DNA of 64,000 nucleotides from Streptomyces durocortorensis (lineage in GTDB: Bacteria; Actinomycetota; Actinomycetes; Streptomycetales; Streptomycetaceae): positions 2,294,001-2,358,000 of the forward strand of contig NZ_CP134500.1 of assembly GCF_031760065.1 (NCBI RefSeq), read 5' to 3'. The notes under the pieces were generated by a model. It was not told the DNA's origin. It was given only the letters and a program-made list of their open reading frames with translations, and searched no databases. Below, one piece after another: positions 25,544 through 35,399 of this stretch. Positions within the stretch are counted from its first letter, which is position 1, and each line of letters starts with the position of its first letter. Both the position numbers and the translations under genes were made by a program.

Positions 25544-26767
25544 TCAGCTCGCGGTGCCGGACGGCCTTCTCCACAACGTCACCGCGCGCAGCAGCGTTTC
25601 GACCGGGCCGAGCCGGTGGCGGCTCATCAGCCGGGCGGAGGCGGCGAGTTGGCATCCGTAGAAGAGGAGGGCCCCGGCCATGGCGGCGGCCGCGCCGACC
25701 CGGCCGTGCAGCGCGGCCCCGTAGCCGGTGAAGACGAGCGCCATCACCAGCGACTGCGCCAGGTAGTTGGTGAGCGCCATGCGGCCCGCCGGGGCGAGGC
25801 GGGCCGCGAAGCGCGCGCCGCGTGGGGTGGTGAACCACAGGAGCAGCCCGCTCGCGTACGCGGCACTGAGCGCGGGCGCGGTGAGCATGCCGACGAGGAA
25901 CAGCGGGATCTCCCAGCGGGCGTCGAGCGGCCCCACCGTGCCCGCCGCCATCAGAGCGCCGCCGGGCAGCCCGGCGGCGAGACCCAGGACCAGGGTGCGG
26001 CGCAGCCAGTCGGCGCGGTCCCGGACGGCGGTCAGCAGTCCCCGCTTCCCCGCCACGAACCCGGCCAGGAACGCGGCGACGACCATGCCGCCCATCATGA
26101 ACAGCCCGGCCAGGACGTCCGGCAGCGCGCCGATGTTGGCCCGCACCACCTCGCCCGCACCGCCCCGGTAGGCGGCGGCCAGCTCGGCGGCCTCCGCGGC
26201 GAGCGCGGTGTCCTCGTCGCCGGTGTCCACCAGGGCGACGGCGGCCCCCAGAAGCAGATAGAGCCCGGCGACGACCCCGTACACCCACAGCGCGGCGCGC
26301 CACATCCTGCCCGGGTCGGCGGAGCGGGCGGCGAACAGGATCAGGCCGAGTACGGCGTACGTGGTCAGGATGTCGCCGGGGTAGAGCAGCACGGCGTGCA
26401 GGACCCCGAGGACGAACAGCGCTCCCAGGCGGCGCAGCATCCTGGGAGCGAAGGCGGCGCCGTCGCGTTCGGCCGAGGCGGTCTGGAGGGTGAAGCTGTA
26501 GCCGAAGAGGAACGAGAACAGCAGGTAGAACTTGGTCTGCACGAACATCGTGACCAGCCAGTGGGCGACCTGGTCCACGCCGCTGGTGTGCGGTCCGCCG
26601 CCGCGCTGCCCGTCGAGGCCCGCCATCACGAGGACGTTGGCGAGGAAGATCCCGCAAAGCGCGAAGCCGCGCAGCGCGTCGACCTCCACGATCCGGCGCG
26701 GCGGCCTGGCGGTCCGGGGCCCGGCGGACCGGGTGTCGTGCTCGATCGTTTCCCTGCGCTGTGACAC
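25544..26767 (-). CDS. DUF418 family multi-pass membrane protein
   Basis: This 407-residue protein starts at GTG 26767. After a basic N-terminus, VDALRGFALCGIFLANV marks the DUF418/heparan-alpha-glucosaminide-acetyltransferase-like start. Around ten hydrophobic helices follow, with KFYLLFSFLFGYSFTLQ, LPDVLAGLFMMGGMVVAAFLAGF and the C-terminal hallmark GRMALTNYLAQSLV. The family is membrane-bound and poorly characterised; some relatives transfer acyl groups. It ends base-to-base against the O-acyltransferase gene, so antisense transcription is possible. Confidence 0.85.
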   Translation of the reverse strand: MSQRRETIEHDTRSAGPRTARPPRRIVEVDALRGFALCGIFLANVLVMAGLDGQRGGGPHTSGVDQVAHWLVTMFVQTKFYLLFSFLFGYSFTLQTASAERDGAAFAPRMLRRLGALFVLGVLHAVLLYPGDILTTYAVLGLILFAARSADPGRMWRAALWVYGVVAGLYLLLGAAVALVDTGDEDTALAAEAAELAAAYRGGAGEVVRANIGALPDVLAGLFMMGGMVVAAFLAGFVAGKRGLLTAVRDRADWLRRTLVLGLAAGLPGGALMAAGTVGPLDARWEIPLFLVGMLTAPALSAAYASGLLLWFTTPRGARFAARLAPAGRMALTNYLAQSLVMALVFTGYGAALHGRVGAAAAMAGALLFYGCQLAASARLMSRHRLGPVETLLRAVTLWRRPSGTAS

Positions 26768-26911
26768 GCGGTCCCCCTGGCTGGTGGTGCCGGCGAAGGC
26801 CGCCCCCTTCTGGTCAGGACCGGGGCGGCCGGGCGGTTCTCTGTCGGAGGTCGCGGCAGAGGCGACAGCAGTGGTGGCGGCGGCGCTTCAGGCAGCGGCT
26901 ACGGCAGCGGC

Positions 26912-27577
26912 TCAGGGCACCGCGGAGAGCACGGTCACGACGGTGACGGTGCTGATCGCCGCCTGGAGGTCGCGGATCGCCTCCCGTACGCTCACGCCCG
27001 CCCAGTGGCCGTCGGCGATCTCCGCCATGCGCGGGGCCACCTGCTTCTTCGGCAGACCGGGGAACGTCTGCGGGTGCATGCCCGTGGCGTGCAGCAGGGC
27101 GATCAGCGCGCTGGTGCGGGCGTCCGGCTCGGCCCCGTGCAGCACGACGGCGGCCAGCCGGGCGCGCAGCTCGCGTTCGACCGAGCCGTCGGCCTCCGGG
27201 TAGCGGCGGACCGGGAAGACACCGAGCACCCGGTGCTTCTCCTCGACCACCAGGCCGCGGGCGACGAGGCTGTCCACGACGTCCTGGGAGCCCTTGGCGT
27301 GGTCCCGGGTGAGCCAGGCGACCACCTTGCGGCTGCTGGAGGTCCCGTGGACCCAGCGCGCCAGCCGGTCGAGCCGCCCGTCCAGGAGCGGGTCCCCGGT
27401 CGGGGACGGGTCGAAGACCTCGACGCGGCCGCCCTTGACCGTGACGCGGCCCGCCATGACCAGCTCCAGGAGCATGCCCGCGGCCACACCCCAGCGCGCC
27501 GCGGTCTCTCCCTTCGCCGCGCCGGTCGTGTCGTCCAGCGACAGCAGCATGATCTCTTCGCCCAGCAAGACGGCCAT
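26912..27577 (-). CDS. GPP34 (GOLPH3/Vps74-like) family protein
   Basis: This 221-residue protein starts at ATG 27577. It matches the GPP34 fold: an N-terminal EEIMLLSLDDTTG, a helical core (WGVAAGMLLELVMAGRV), DPLLDGRLDRLA, a DVVDSLVARGLVVEEK segment and VLGVFPVRRYPE. Eukaryotic relatives bind PI4P in the Golgi. Actinobacterial members are common and soluble, and a phosphoinositide role is unproven. A Thr/Val-rich tail ends the protein. It lies 93 bp downstream of the TetR gene and could be co-transcribed with it. Confidence 0.85.
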   Translation of the reverse strand: MAVLLGEEIMLLSLDDTTGAAKGETAARWGVAAGMLLELVMAGRVTVKGGRVEVFDPSPTGDPLLDGRLDRLARWVHGTSSSRKVVAWLTRDHAKGSQDVVDSLVARGLVVEEKHRVLGVFPVRRYPEADGSVERELRARLAAVVLHGAEPDARTSALIALLHATGMHPQTFPGLPKKQVAPRMAEIADGHWAGVSVREAIRDLQAAISTVTVVTVLSAVP

Positions 27578-27670
27578 GGTCAGGCTCCCCGTTCCTCTTC
27601 GTCCTGATCGGACAGACGCGAAGAGCCCTTCCCGGGTTGCCCAGGGCCGCCCAGGTGATGGAGCTCCTGC

Positions 27671-28291
27671 TCAGGAGGGTTCCGCGGCAGCCGCGAACGC
27701 GCCTCGCGCCAGCCGGTGCAGCAGCGCGGCGGTGGCCTCGCGGCCCGGTCGGGCCTCGGGCCGGGCCAGGTGCGGGGTGGAGTTCAGCAGGCCGAAGACG
27801 GCGTGCACGGTGACCCGGGCATGGTTCTCGGCCAGCGACGGGTAGAGGGCGCGGACGACGCCGACCCAGACCTCCACGTACTCGCGCTGGAGCCGGCGCA
27901 CCCGCTTGCGGTCCGTGTCGCGCAGCCGGTCCAGCTCGCGGTCGTGGAGGGTGATGAGGGGGCGGTCGTCGAGGGCGAAGTCGATGTGGCCCTCGATGAG
28001 CGCGTCCAGCAGGGCCTCCGGGGAGCCGTCGCCGCCCGCGGCGTCCTCCGTGACCCGCAGCAGTCCGCCCTCCAGCAGGCGTTCGCTGATGCCGACCAGC
28101 AGCTCGGCGAGCATCGCGTCCTTGCCGGGGAAGTGCCGGTAGAGGCCGGGGCCGCTGATCCCGACGGCGGCGCCTATCTCGTCGACGCCGACACCGTGGA
28201 AGCCGCGCTCGGCGAAGAGGCGGGCGGCCTCCCGGAGGATCTGCTCGCGGCGGGTGGGGGCCGCGACGCGGGCGGCGGCATGGGTGCTCAT
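27671..28291 (-). CDS. TetR-family regulator of the divergent acyl-CoA carboxylase operon
   Basis: This 206-residue protein starts at ATG 28291. The TetR helix-turn-helix covers about residues 14-60 (REQILREAARLFAERGFHG, EIGAAVGISGPGLYRHFPGK). A helical ligand domain follows (HIDFALDDRPLITLHDRELDRL). It is divergent from the carboxylase/HMG-CoA lyase operon, and the shared 123-bp region holds two copies of a 16-bp site. By position it is the likely repressor, probably relieved by an acyl-CoA intermediate. The ligand is inferred. Confidence 0.85.
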   Translation of the reverse strand: MSTHAAARVAAPTRREQILREAARLFAERGFHGVGVDEIGAAVGISGPGLYRHFPGKDAMLAELLVGISERLLEGGLLRVTEDAAGGDGSPEALLDALIEGHIDFALDDRPLITLHDRELDRLRDTDRKRVRRLQREYVEVWVGVVRALYPSLAENHARVTVHAVFGLLNSTPHLARPEARPGREATAALLHRLARGAFAAAAEPS

Positions 28292-28314
28292 GAGGATTCA
28301 TTCTAGACAGGGTC

Positions 28315-28359
28315 GTTAGCGGTCGTTAACCTGAGGGAAACGCGTTAACGCTCATTAAC
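28315..28359. promoter_or_regulatory. Two TetR operator-like sites in the divergent promoter
   Basis: GTTAGCGGTCGTTAAC (28315-28330) and GTTAACGCTCATTAAC (28344-28359) share the pattern GTTARCGSTCRTTAAC. Their starts are 29 bp apart, close to three helical turns. A further related segment, GTCAACGGCTAAC, lies at 28371-28383. They sit between divergent TetR and carboxylase genes, the expected place for a shared operator. Confidence 0.65.
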
Positions 28360-28414
28360 AGCCGACCATCGTCAACGGCTAACTATCGCGGTACGGGCAA
28401 GGGGGCTCGACACG

Positions 28415-30037
28415 ATGCAGCAGGCACCGGTCCTGGCGAGCGCGGCCGATCCCGCCTCGGAGGCCTGGCAGGCCAACGAGGCGGCGCATCACGCGCTCTC
28501 CGACGAGCTGGCGGGGCGCCTCGCCACGGCACGGCTGGGCGGGGGTGAGAAGGCGCGGGCCCGCCACGAGGCGCGCGGCAAGCTGCTCCCCCGGGACCGG
28601 GTGGACACCCTCCTCGACCCGGGCTCCCCGTTCCTGGAGCTGGCCCCGCTGGCGGCGAACGGGATGTACGGGGACCAGGCCCCGGCCGCAGGCGTCATCG
28701 CGGGCATCGGGAGGGTCTCCGGCCGCGAGTGCGTGATCGTCGCCAATGACGCGACCGTCAAGGGCGGCACGTACTACCCGATGACCGTGAAGAAGCACCT
28801 GCGCGCCCAGGAAGTGGCCCTGGAGAATCGTCTCCCCTGCCTCTACCTGGTCGACTCGGGCGGCGCGTTCCTCCCGATGCAGGACGAGGTCTTCCCCGAC
28901 CGGGACCACTTCGGGCGGATCTTCTACAACCAGGCCCGGATGTCGGGGGCGGGCATCCCGCAGATCGCGGCGGTGCTGGGCTCCTGCACGGCGGGCGGGG
29001 CCTACGTACCGGCGATGAGCGACGAGGCCGTCATCGTCCGCAACCAGGGCACGATCTTCCTCGGCGGCCCGCCGCTGGTGAAGGCCGCGACCGGCGAGGT
29101 CGTCACGGCGGAGGAGCTGGGCGGCGGCGAGGTCCACTCCCGGATCTCCGGTGTGACCGACCACCTCGCGGAGGACGACGCGCACGCCCTGCGCATCGTC
29201 CGCAACATCGTGGCCACGCTCCCGGACCGCGCCCCGCTCCCCTGGTCGGTCGAGCCGGCCGAGGAGCCGAAGGTGGACCCGGCGGGTCTGTACGGCGCGG
29301 TCCCGGTGGACTCCCGGACGCCGTACGACGTGCGCGAGGTCATCGCCCGGGTGGTGGACGGCTCGCGCTTCCAGGAGTTCAAGGCGGAGTACGGCACGAC
29401 GCTGATCACCGGCTTCGCCCGCATCCACGGCCACCCCGTGGGCATCGTCGCGAACAACGGCATCCTGTTCGCCGAGTCGGCCCAGAAGGGCGCGCACTTC
29501 ATCGAGCTGTGCGACCAGCGCGGCATCCCGCTCGTCTTCCTCCAGAACATCTCCGGCTTCATGGTCGGCCGCGACTACGAGGCGGGCGGCATCGCCAAGC
29601 ACGGCGCGAAGATGGTCACGGCCGTCGCCTGCACCCGCGTGCCGAAGCTGACGGTCGTGGTCGGCGGTTCGTACGGGGCGGGCAACTACTCCATGTGCGG
29701 CCGGGCCTACAGCCCCCGCTTCCTGTGGATGTGGCCGAACGCCAAGATCTCGGTGATGGGCGGCGAGCAGGCCGCGTCGGTCCTGGCCACCGTCAAGCGC
29801 GACCAGTTGGGCGACGACTGGAGCGCCGGGGACGAAGAAGCGTTCAAGGCCCCGATCCGCGCCCAGTACGAGACCCAGGGCAACGCCTACTACGCCACCG
29901 CCCGGCTCTGGGACGACGGCGTGATCGACCCCGTGGACACCCGGCAGGTCCTCGGCCTCGCCCTGACCGCCTGCGCCAATGCCCCGCTGCCCCAGAAGGA
30001 CCCGGCCGGGCCCGGCTTCGGCGTCTTCCGGATGTGA
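28415..30037 (+). CDS. accD1: Acyl-CoA carboxylase beta subunit (methylcrotonyl-CoA carboxylase type)
   Basis: This 540-residue carboxyltransferase starts at ATG 28415. It has the N- and C-lobes of biotin-dependent beta subunits: [38 protein letters not shown], then [30 protein letters not shown] and [19 protein letters not shown]. The [14 protein letters not shown] pattern is typical of methylcrotonyl-CoA enzymes rather than acetyl-CoA AccD. With the alpha subunit, HMG-CoA lyase and acyl-CoA dehydrogenase that follow, it fits leucine catabolism. It corresponds to the accD1 position in other streptomycetes. Control is likely by the divergent TetR protein. Confidence 0.9.
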   Translation: MQQAPVLASAADPASEAWQANEAAHHALSDELAGRLATARLGGGEKARARHEARGKLLPRDRVDTLLDPGSPFLELAPLAANGMYGDQAPAAGVIAGIGRVSGRECVIVANDATVKGGTYYPMTVKKHLRAQEVALENRLPCLYLVDSGGAFLPMQDEVFPDRDHFGRIFYNQARMSGAGIPQIAAVLGSCTAGGAYVPAMSDEAVIVRNQGTIFLGGPPLVKAATGEVVTAEELGGGEVHSRISGVTDHLAEDDAHALRIVRNIVATLPDRAPLPWSVEPAEEPKVDPAGLYGAVPVDSRTPYDVREVIARVVDGSRFQEFKAEYGTTLITGFARIHGHPVGIVANNGILFAESAQKGAHFIELCDQRGIPLVFLQNISGFMVGRDYEAGGIAKHGAKMVTAVACTRVPKLTVVVGGSYGAGNYSMCGRAYSPRFLWMWPNAKISVMGGEQAASVLATVKRDQLGDDWSAGDEEAFKAPIRAQYETQGNAYYATARLWDDGVIDPVDTRQVLGLALTACANAPLPQKDPAGPGFGVFRM

Positions 30038-30044
30038 GGAACAG

Positions 30045-31997
30045 ATGACGATGTTCGACACCGTGCTCGTCGCCAACCGCGGCGAGATCGCCGTCCGGGT
30101 GATCCGGACCCTGCGGGAGCTGGGGGTGCGCTCGGTCGCGGTCTTCAGCGACGCGGACGCGGACGCCCGGCATGTACGGGAGGCGGACACGGCGGTACGG
30201 ATCGGCCCGCCGCCCGCGTCGGAGAGCTATCTGAACGTGACCGCGCTGCTGGAGGCCGCCCACCGCACGGGCGCGCAGGCCGTCCACCCCGGATACGGCT
30301 TCCTCGCGGAGAACGCGGAGTTCGCGCAGGCCTGCACGGACGCGGGACTGGTCTTCATCGGCCCGCCCGCCCCCGCGATCTCGCTCATGGGCGACAAGAT
30401 CCGGGCCAAGGAGACGGTCGCGGCGGCCGGAGTCCCGGTGGTCCCCGGCTCCTCCGGGAGCGGCCTGACGGACGCCGAACTGGAGGAGGCCGCAAGGGAG
30501 ATCGGTACGCCGGTCCTCCTGAAGCCCTCGGCGGGCGGCGGCGGCAAGGGCATGCGCCTGGTCCGCGACGCGGCGGTGCTGGCGGAGGAGATCGCGGCGG
30601 CCAGGCGCGAGGCACGGGCCTCGTTCGGCGACGACACGCTCCTCGTCGAGCGGTGGATCGACCGCCCCCGCCACATCGAGATCCAGGTCCTGGCCGACGG
30701 CCGGGGCCACGTGATCCACCTGGGCGAGCGCGAGTGCTCCCTCCAGCGCCGCCACCAGAAGATCATCGAGGAGGCCCCCTCGGTCCTGCTGAACGGGGAG
30801 ACCCGGGCCGCTATGGGCGAGGCCGCCGTGCAGGCGGCCCGCTCGTGCGGCTACGCGGGCGCGGGCACGGTGGAGTTCATCGTGCCGGGCGACGACCCGT
30901 CCTCGTACTACTTCATGGAGATGAACACCCGCCTCCAGGTCGAGCACCCGGTCACCGAGCTGATCACGGGCCTGGACCTGGTGGAGTGGCAGCTGCGAGT
31001 GGCGGCGGGTGAGCGACTGCCGTACGCACAAGAGGACATCCGCCTGAACGGCTGGGCGATCGAGGCCCGCGTCTGCGCCGAGGACCCCTCCCGCGGCTTC
31101 CTGCCTTCCGGCGGTACGGTGCTGGCGCTGCGCGAGCCGCAGGGCGGCGGGGTCCGGACGGACTCGGGGCTCAGCGAGGGCGTGCCGGTGGGCAGCCTGT
31201 ACGACCCGATGCTGTCGAAGGTCATCGCGTACGGCCCCGACCGCGCCACGGCCATCCGCAGGCTGCGGGCGGCCCTGGCGGACACGGTCATCCTGGGCGT
31301 TCCGACCAACGCGGGCTTCCTGCGCCGCCTGCTGGCCCACCCGGACGTGATCGCGGGCGACCTGGACACGGGGTTGGTGGAGCGCGAGGCGGAGGGCCTG
31401 GTGCCGGACGGAGTGCCGCACGAGGTGTACGCGGCGGCGGCCGCGGTCCGCCGGGACGCACTGGAGCCCCGGCCGGACGCGGGGGGCTGGACGGACCCGT
31501 TCTCGGTACCGAGCGGATGGCGGACGGGGGGTGTGCGGGCCCCGCTGAGGTTCCCGCTGCGCGTCTCGGGCGCGGACCCGGTGACGTACGAGGCTCCGTC
31601 GGGAGCTGTGGTGGCACCGGACCGCGTGACGGTCGAACGGGACGGCGCGGTCGTCCACTTCCACCGCTCCGGCGACTGGCTGGGCCGGGACGGCGACACC
31701 TGGCACGTCCAGGACCACGACCCGGTGGAGGCGTCCCTGAGCGGGGCGGGCCGGAGCGGGGCGGACACGCTGGCGGCGCCGATGCCGGGCACGGTCACGG
31801 TGGTGAAGGTGGCCGTCGGGGACCGGGTCGAGGCGGGACAGAGCCTCCTCGTGGTGGAGGCGATGAAGATGGAGCACGTGATCTCGGCCCCGCACGCGGG
31901 CACCGTCACCGAGCTGGACGTGACGGCGGGCGCGACGGTGGCGATGGACCAGGTCCTGGCGGTCGTGGCCCCCGCCGCCGGTCAGGAGGACGCATGA
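30045..31997 (+). CDS. Biotin-dependent acyl-CoA carboxylase alpha subunit
   Basis: This 650-residue protein starts at ATG 30045, 7 bp after the beta subunit behind GAGGA. Domains in order are biotin carboxylase ([20 protein letters not shown] at 7, ATP-grasp [26 protein letters not shown]), a linker, and a biotinyl domain with AMKMEH, whose Lys608 is the biotinylation site. It carboxylates biotin with bicarbonate and ATP for transfer to 3-methylcrotonyl-CoA by the partner subunit. The start codon of the lyase gene overlaps its stop (ATGA). Names in use include mccA and liuD. Confidence 0.9.
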   Translation: MTMFDTVLVANRGEIAVRVIRTLRELGVRSVAVFSDADADARHVREADTAVRIGPPPASESYLNVTALLEAAHRTGAQAVHPGYGFLAENAEFAQACTDAGLVFIGPPAPAISLMGDKIRAKETVAAAGVPVVPGSSGSGLTDAELEEAAREIGTPVLLKPSAGGGGKGMRLVRDAAVLAEEIAAARREARASFGDDTLLVERWIDRPRHIEIQVLADGRGHVIHLGERECSLQRRHQKIIEEAPSVLLNGETRAAMGEAAVQAARSCGYAGAGTVEFIVPGDDPSSYYFMEMNTRLQVEHPVTELITGLDLVEWQLRVAAGERLPYAQEDIRLNGWAIEARVCAEDPSRGFLPSGGTVLALREPQGGGVRTDSGLSEGVPVGSLYDPMLSKVIAYGPDRATAIRRLRAALADTVILGVPTNAGFLRRLLAHPDVIAGDLDTGLVEREAEGLVPDGVPHEVYAAAAAVRRDALEPRPDAGGWTDPFSVPSGWRTGGVRAPLRFPLRVSGADPVTYEAPSGAVVAPDRVTVERDGAVVHFHRSGDWLGRDGDTWHVQDHDPVEASLSGAGRSGADTLAAPMPGTVTVVKVAVGDRVEAGQSLLVVEAMKMEHVISAPHAGTVTELDVTAGATVAMDQVLAVVAPAAGQEDA

Positions 31998-32983
31998 CGA
32001 CACAGCGAGCACTGCCCATGAAGGTCCCGGCCCCCGGCCTGCCCGCCCGGGTCCAGATCCACGAGGTGGGCGCGCGGGACGGCCTCCAGAACGAGAAGGA
32101 GACGGTCCCGACGGAGGTGAAGGCGGAGTTCATCCGCCGTCTGGCCGTGGCGGGCCTGACCACCATCGAGGCGACGAGCTTCGTACACCCGAAGTGGGCG
32201 CCCCAACTGGCGGACGCGGAAGCCCTGTTCCCCCTCATCGGCGAGATCGCGGACGTGGGTGACGTCTCCCTCCCGGTCCTCGTGCCGAACGAACGCGGAC
32301 TGGACCGGGCGCTGGCGCTCGGGGCCCGGTCGATCGCGGTGTTCGGCTCGGCGACGGAGACGTTCGCGGCCCGCAACCTGAACCGCACGGTCGACGAGTC
32401 GCTGGCGATGTTCGAGCCGGTGGTGGCCCGGGCGAAGGCGGAGAAGGCGCATGTCCGCGGATACCTCTCCATGTGCTTCGGCGACCCGTGGGAGGGCGCG
32501 GTGCCGGTGGCGCAGGTGGTCGGGGTCGCGAAGGCGCTGATGGACCTGGGCTGCGACGAGCTGTCGCTGGGCGACACGATCGGGGTGGCGACGCCGGGCC
32601 ACGTGACGGCGCTGCTGACAGCGCTGAACGAGTCGGGCGTGGCGACACCCTCCATCGGCGTGCACTTCCACGACACGTACGGCCAGGCGCTGTCCAACAC
32701 GCTGGCGGCGCTCCAGCACGGGGTGAGCACGGTCGACGCATCGGCGGGCGGCCTGGGCGGCTGCCCGTACGCGAAGAGCGCCACGGGCAATCTCGCCACC
32801 GAGGACCTCGTGTGGATGCTCGACGGCCTGGGCATCGAGACGGGCGTCGACTTGGACGCCTTGACCGCCACCAGCGTCTGGCTGGCCGAACACCTGGGCC
32901 GACCGAGCCCGTCCCGCACGGTCCGTGCCCTGGCCGCAAGCTCCCCAGCCCCTTCCTCTTCTCCCGCCTCCCACAAGGAGTGA
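31994..32983 (+). CDS. hmgL: Hydroxymethylglutaryl-CoA lyase
   Basis: This 329-residue protein starts at ATG 31994, overlapping the previous stop. It is a DRE-TIM metallolyase: [20 protein letters not shown] near 25, [26 protein letters not shown], metal-binding His pair in [12 protein letters not shown], and the catalytic-Cys loop [14 protein letters not shown]. It cleaves HMG-CoA to acetoacetate and acetyl-CoA, the last step of leucine degradation. The C-terminal 25 residues are Ser/Ala/Pro-rich and probably disordered. The operon lacks the 3-methylglutaconyl-CoA hydratase needed between carboxylase and lyase. Confidence 0.9.
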   Translation: MTTQRALPMKVPAPGLPARVQIHEVGARDGLQNEKETVPTEVKAEFIRRLAVAGLTTIEATSFVHPKWAPQLADAEALFPLIGEIADVGDVSLPVLVPNERGLDRALALGARSIAVFGSATETFAARNLNRTVDESLAMFEPVVARAKAEKAHVRGYLSMCFGDPWEGAVPVAQVVGVAKALMDLGCDELSLGDTIGVATPGHVTALLTALNESGVATPSIGVHFHDTYGQALSNTLAALQHGVSTVDASAGGLGGCPYAKSATGNLATEDLVWMLDGLGIETGVDLDALTATSVWLAEHLGRPSPSRTVRALAASSPAPSSSPASHKE

Positions 32984-32990
32984 GTTACCC

Positions 32991-34157
32991 ATGTCCCTGG
33001 ACCACCGGCTGACCGCCGAGCACGAGGAACTGCGCCGCACGGTCGAGGAGTTCGCGCACGACGTGGTCGCGCCGAAGATCGGCGACTTCTACGAACGCCA
33101 TGAGTTCCCGTACGAGATCGTGCGCGAGATGGGCCGGATGGGCCTGTTCGGGCTGCCGTTCCCGGAGGAGTACGGCGGTATGGGCGGCGACTATCTGGCG
33201 CTCGGGATCGCCCTGGAGGAGCTGGCCCGGGTCGACTCCTCGGTGGCGATCACCCTGGAGGCCGGGGTCTCGCTGGGCGCGATGCCGCTCCACCTCTTCG
33301 GCACGGAGGAGCAGAAACGTCGCTGGCTGCCGAAGCTCTGCGCGGGCGAGGCGCTGGGCGCGTTCGGCCTGACGGAACCGGACGGCGGCTCGGACGCGGG
33401 CGGCACGCGCACGACGGCGGTGCTGGACGAGGCAAGAGACGAGTGGGTGATCAACGGATCGAAGTGCTTCATCACCAACTCCGGTACGGACATCACCGAG
33501 TTGGTCACGGTCACCGCGGTGACGGGCCGCAAGGAGGACGGCCGCCCCCTGATCTCCGCGATCATCGTCCCCTCGGGCACCCCCGGCTTCACGGTCGCCG
33601 CCCCCTACTCCAAGGTCGGCTGGAACGCCTCGGACACCCGCGAACTGTCCTTCTCCGACGTCCGCGTCCCGGCGGCGAACCTCCTGGGCGAACCGGGCCG
33701 TGGCTACGCCCAGTTCCTGCGCATCCTGGACGAGGGCCGCATCGCGATCTCCGCCCTGGCGACGGGCCTGGCGCAGGGCTGTGTGGACGAGTCCGTGAAG
33801 TACGCGGCCGAGCGCCACGCCTTCGGCAGGCCGATCGGCGCCAACCAGGCCATCCAGTTCAAGATCGCCGACATGGAGATGCGGGCCCACATGGCCCGCA
33901 TCGGCTGGCGCGACGCGGCCTCGCGCCTGGTGGCGGGCGAGCCGTTCAAGAAGGAAGCTGCGATCGCGAAGCTGTACTCCTCGACGGTCGCGGTGGACAA
34001 CGCCCGCGAGGCGACGCAGATCCACGGCGGCTACGGCTTCATGAACGAGTACCCGGTGGCGCGGATGTGGCGCGACTCGAAGATTCTGGAGATCGGTGAG
34101 GGGACGAGCGAGGTGCAGCGGATGCTGATCGCACGGGAGTTGGGTCTGCCGTCCTGA
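32991..34157 (+). CDS. acdH: Acyl-CoA dehydrogenase of branched-chain catabolism (isovaleryl/isobutyryl type)
   Basis: This 388-residue flavoenzyme starts at ATG 32991, 7 bp after the lyase gene. It has the ACAD pattern AFGLTEPDGGSDAGGTRTTA, GSKCFITNSG, ERHAFGRPIGANQAIQFKIADM and HGGYGFMNEYPVARMWRD. The C-terminal IGEGTSEVQRMLIAREL keeps the catalytic Glu, unlike the other dehydrogenase in this window. In S. coelicolor the enzyme in this position, AcdH, oxidises isobutyryl-, isovaleryl- and cyclohexylcarbonyl-type substrates. It completes the carboxylase/lyase operon and probably feeds it from isovaleryl-CoA. Confidence 0.9.
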   Translation: MSLDHRLTAEHEELRRTVEEFAHDVVAPKIGDFYERHEFPYEIVREMGRMGLFGLPFPEEYGGMGGDYLALGIALEELARVDSSVAITLEAGVSLGAMPLHLFGTEEQKRRWLPKLCAGEALGAFGLTEPDGGSDAGGTRTTAVLDEARDEWVINGSKCFITNSGTDITELVTVTAVTGRKEDGRPLISAIIVPSGTPGFTVAAPYSKVGWNASDTRELSFSDVRVPAANLLGEPGRGYAQFLRILDEGRIAISALATGLAQGCVDESVKYAAERHAFGRPIGANQAIQFKIADMEMRAHMARIGWRDAASRLVAGEPFKKEAAIAKLYSSTVAVDNAREATQIHGGYGFMNEYPVARMWRDSKILEIGEGTSEVQRMLIARELGLPS

Positions 34158-34214
34158 TGTGCGTGAGGCACGCCGCCGGATCACATCCCCGCCCAGACAC
34201 CCCCACCATCCGGC

Positions 34215-34231
34215 AAGGTTAGGCTAACCTT
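34215..34231. promoter_or_regulatory. Iron box (DmdR1/DtxR-type) upstream of desF
   Basis: AAGGTTAGGCTAACCTT is a 17-bp dyad, perfect except for its central base. It matches the streptomycete DmdR1/IdeR operator core TTAGGTTAGGCTAACCTAA. It lies about 70 bp before the desF start and 58 bp after acdH, so it should repress desF when iron is plentiful. Confidence 0.85.
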
Positions 34232-34302
34232 CCTTCGGACTGCCTTAGCCGGAAGCCGGGCCCGTCCGCCCGCGGCTCCGGCCCGCCCCGGAGGAGCTCC
34301 CG

Positions 34303-35175
34303 TTGACGCTGACGACGACTGCGACCACCCCCGACGTCGCCCCGTTCCGGTTCTTCGACCTGACCGTCCTGCGGACCAGGCGGCTGGGGCCCTCCATCCT
34401 CCGGATCACTCTCGGCGGCCCGGGGGCCGAGGGCTTCCGGGCCGGGGGGCGCGACCAGAGCCTGTCACTCTTCCTGCCGCGACCCGGCCGACGCGAGGCC
34501 GTGGTCCCGGAGGGGGAGAACGGGGCCTGGTACCCGAAGTGGCGGGCGCTGCCCGAGGACGTACGCGCGGTGATGCGCTCGTACACCGTGCGGGCCCAGC
34601 GGGCGCTGCTCGACGGTTCCACCGAGGTGGACATCGACTTCGCGCTGCACGGTGAGGGCGGGCCCGCCTCCCGCTGGGCGCTGACCGCCGCGGCCGGGGA
34701 CCGGCTGAAGGCGCTGGGGCCCGCCGTCGCGGACAACACCTCCGTACGCTTCCGGCCGCCGGCGGGCACCGACTGGGTCCTGATCCATGCCGACGAGACC
34801 GCCCTGCCCGCTGCCGCCGCCATCCTGGAGTGGCTGCCCGCCGACATGCCCGCCCGGGTCTGGCTGGAGGTCCCGTGCACCGAGGACCGGCAGGCCCTGA
34901 ACACCGCGGCGAAGGCCCGGATCACCTGGCTCGTACGGAGCGAGGAGGCCGTCTCCGGCGTGGAGGCCGTGCGCGCCGCCGAGCTGCCCGAGGGCACGCC
35001 GTACGCCTGGATCGCGGGCGAGGCCTCCGGGGTGCGGTCGCTGCGCCGCCATCTCGTCCAGGAGCGGGGCTTCGACCGCAAGCGCGTGACGTTCGTCGGC
35101 TACTGGCGGCGCGGGCTCAACGAGGAGCAGGTGCGCGACACGGAGTCGGCCACCGGGGCCGACATCTCGGAGTAG
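34303..35175 (+). CDS. desF: Siderophore-interacting protein (ferric-siderophore reductase)
   Basis: This 290-residue protein uses TTG 34303 behind GGAGGAG. The FAD-binding-9 domain occupies the first half (RSYTVRAQRA, VDIDFALHGEGGPASRWAL). The second half is the SIP NAD(P)H-binding domain (DETALPAAAAILEWLPADMP) with the C-terminal hallmark AGEASGVRSLRRHL then YWRRGL. Such ViuB-like flavoproteins reduce ferric siderophores in the cytoplasm to release iron. Position next to desA and an iron box of its own identify it as the desF equivalent. The usual companion desE receptor gene is absent from the gap before it. Confidence 0.85.
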   Translation: MTLTTTATTPDVAPFRFFDLTVLRTRRLGPSILRITLGGPGAEGFRAGGRDQSLSLFLPRPGRREAVVPEGENGAWYPKWRALPEDVRAVMRSYTVRAQRALLDGSTEVDIDFALHGEGGPASRWALTAAAGDRLKALGPAVADNTSVRFRPPAGTDWVLIHADETALPAAAAILEWLPADMPARVWLEVPCTEDRQALNTAAKARITWLVRSEEAVSGVEAVRAAELPEGTPYAWIAGEASGVRSLRRHLVQERGFDRKRVTFVGYWRRGLNEEQVRDTESATGADISE

Positions 35176-35300
35176 GCCCTGCGGCCATCCGCCCCGCTTC
35201 TCCGCTTCCCCGCTCCAGCGGCCCACCGAGTCCGCCCGAAGCGGGAGTAAACCGGACAAGCGCTACAGCCCGGAGGGGGCGAGGGGCGATCGATTCAGGC

Positions 35301-35319
35301 TTAGGTTAGGCTACCCTCA
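35301..35319. promoter_or_regulatory. Iron box upstream of desA
   Basis: TTAGGTTAGGCTACCCTCA matches the left arm of the DmdR1 operator exactly and the right arm with a few changes. It is about 80 bp before desA, in the desABCD promoter, and should give iron-dependent repression. The rest of the 224-bp gap after desF contains no gene. Confidence 0.85.
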
Positions 35320-35399
35320 CTTCGACGTCGCGTCTCTCGCCCCCCGTCCCCTGCCCGGAGGGCCGCGATGAAATTCCCCTCACCCGGGAGGACCCCTTC

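Noticed and set aside
29844..32012. Minus-strand open frame of 722 codons opposite the carboxylase alpha subunit
   Set aside because: It is a shadow of a biotin carboxylase with complete motifs, and no ribosome site or domain is seen.
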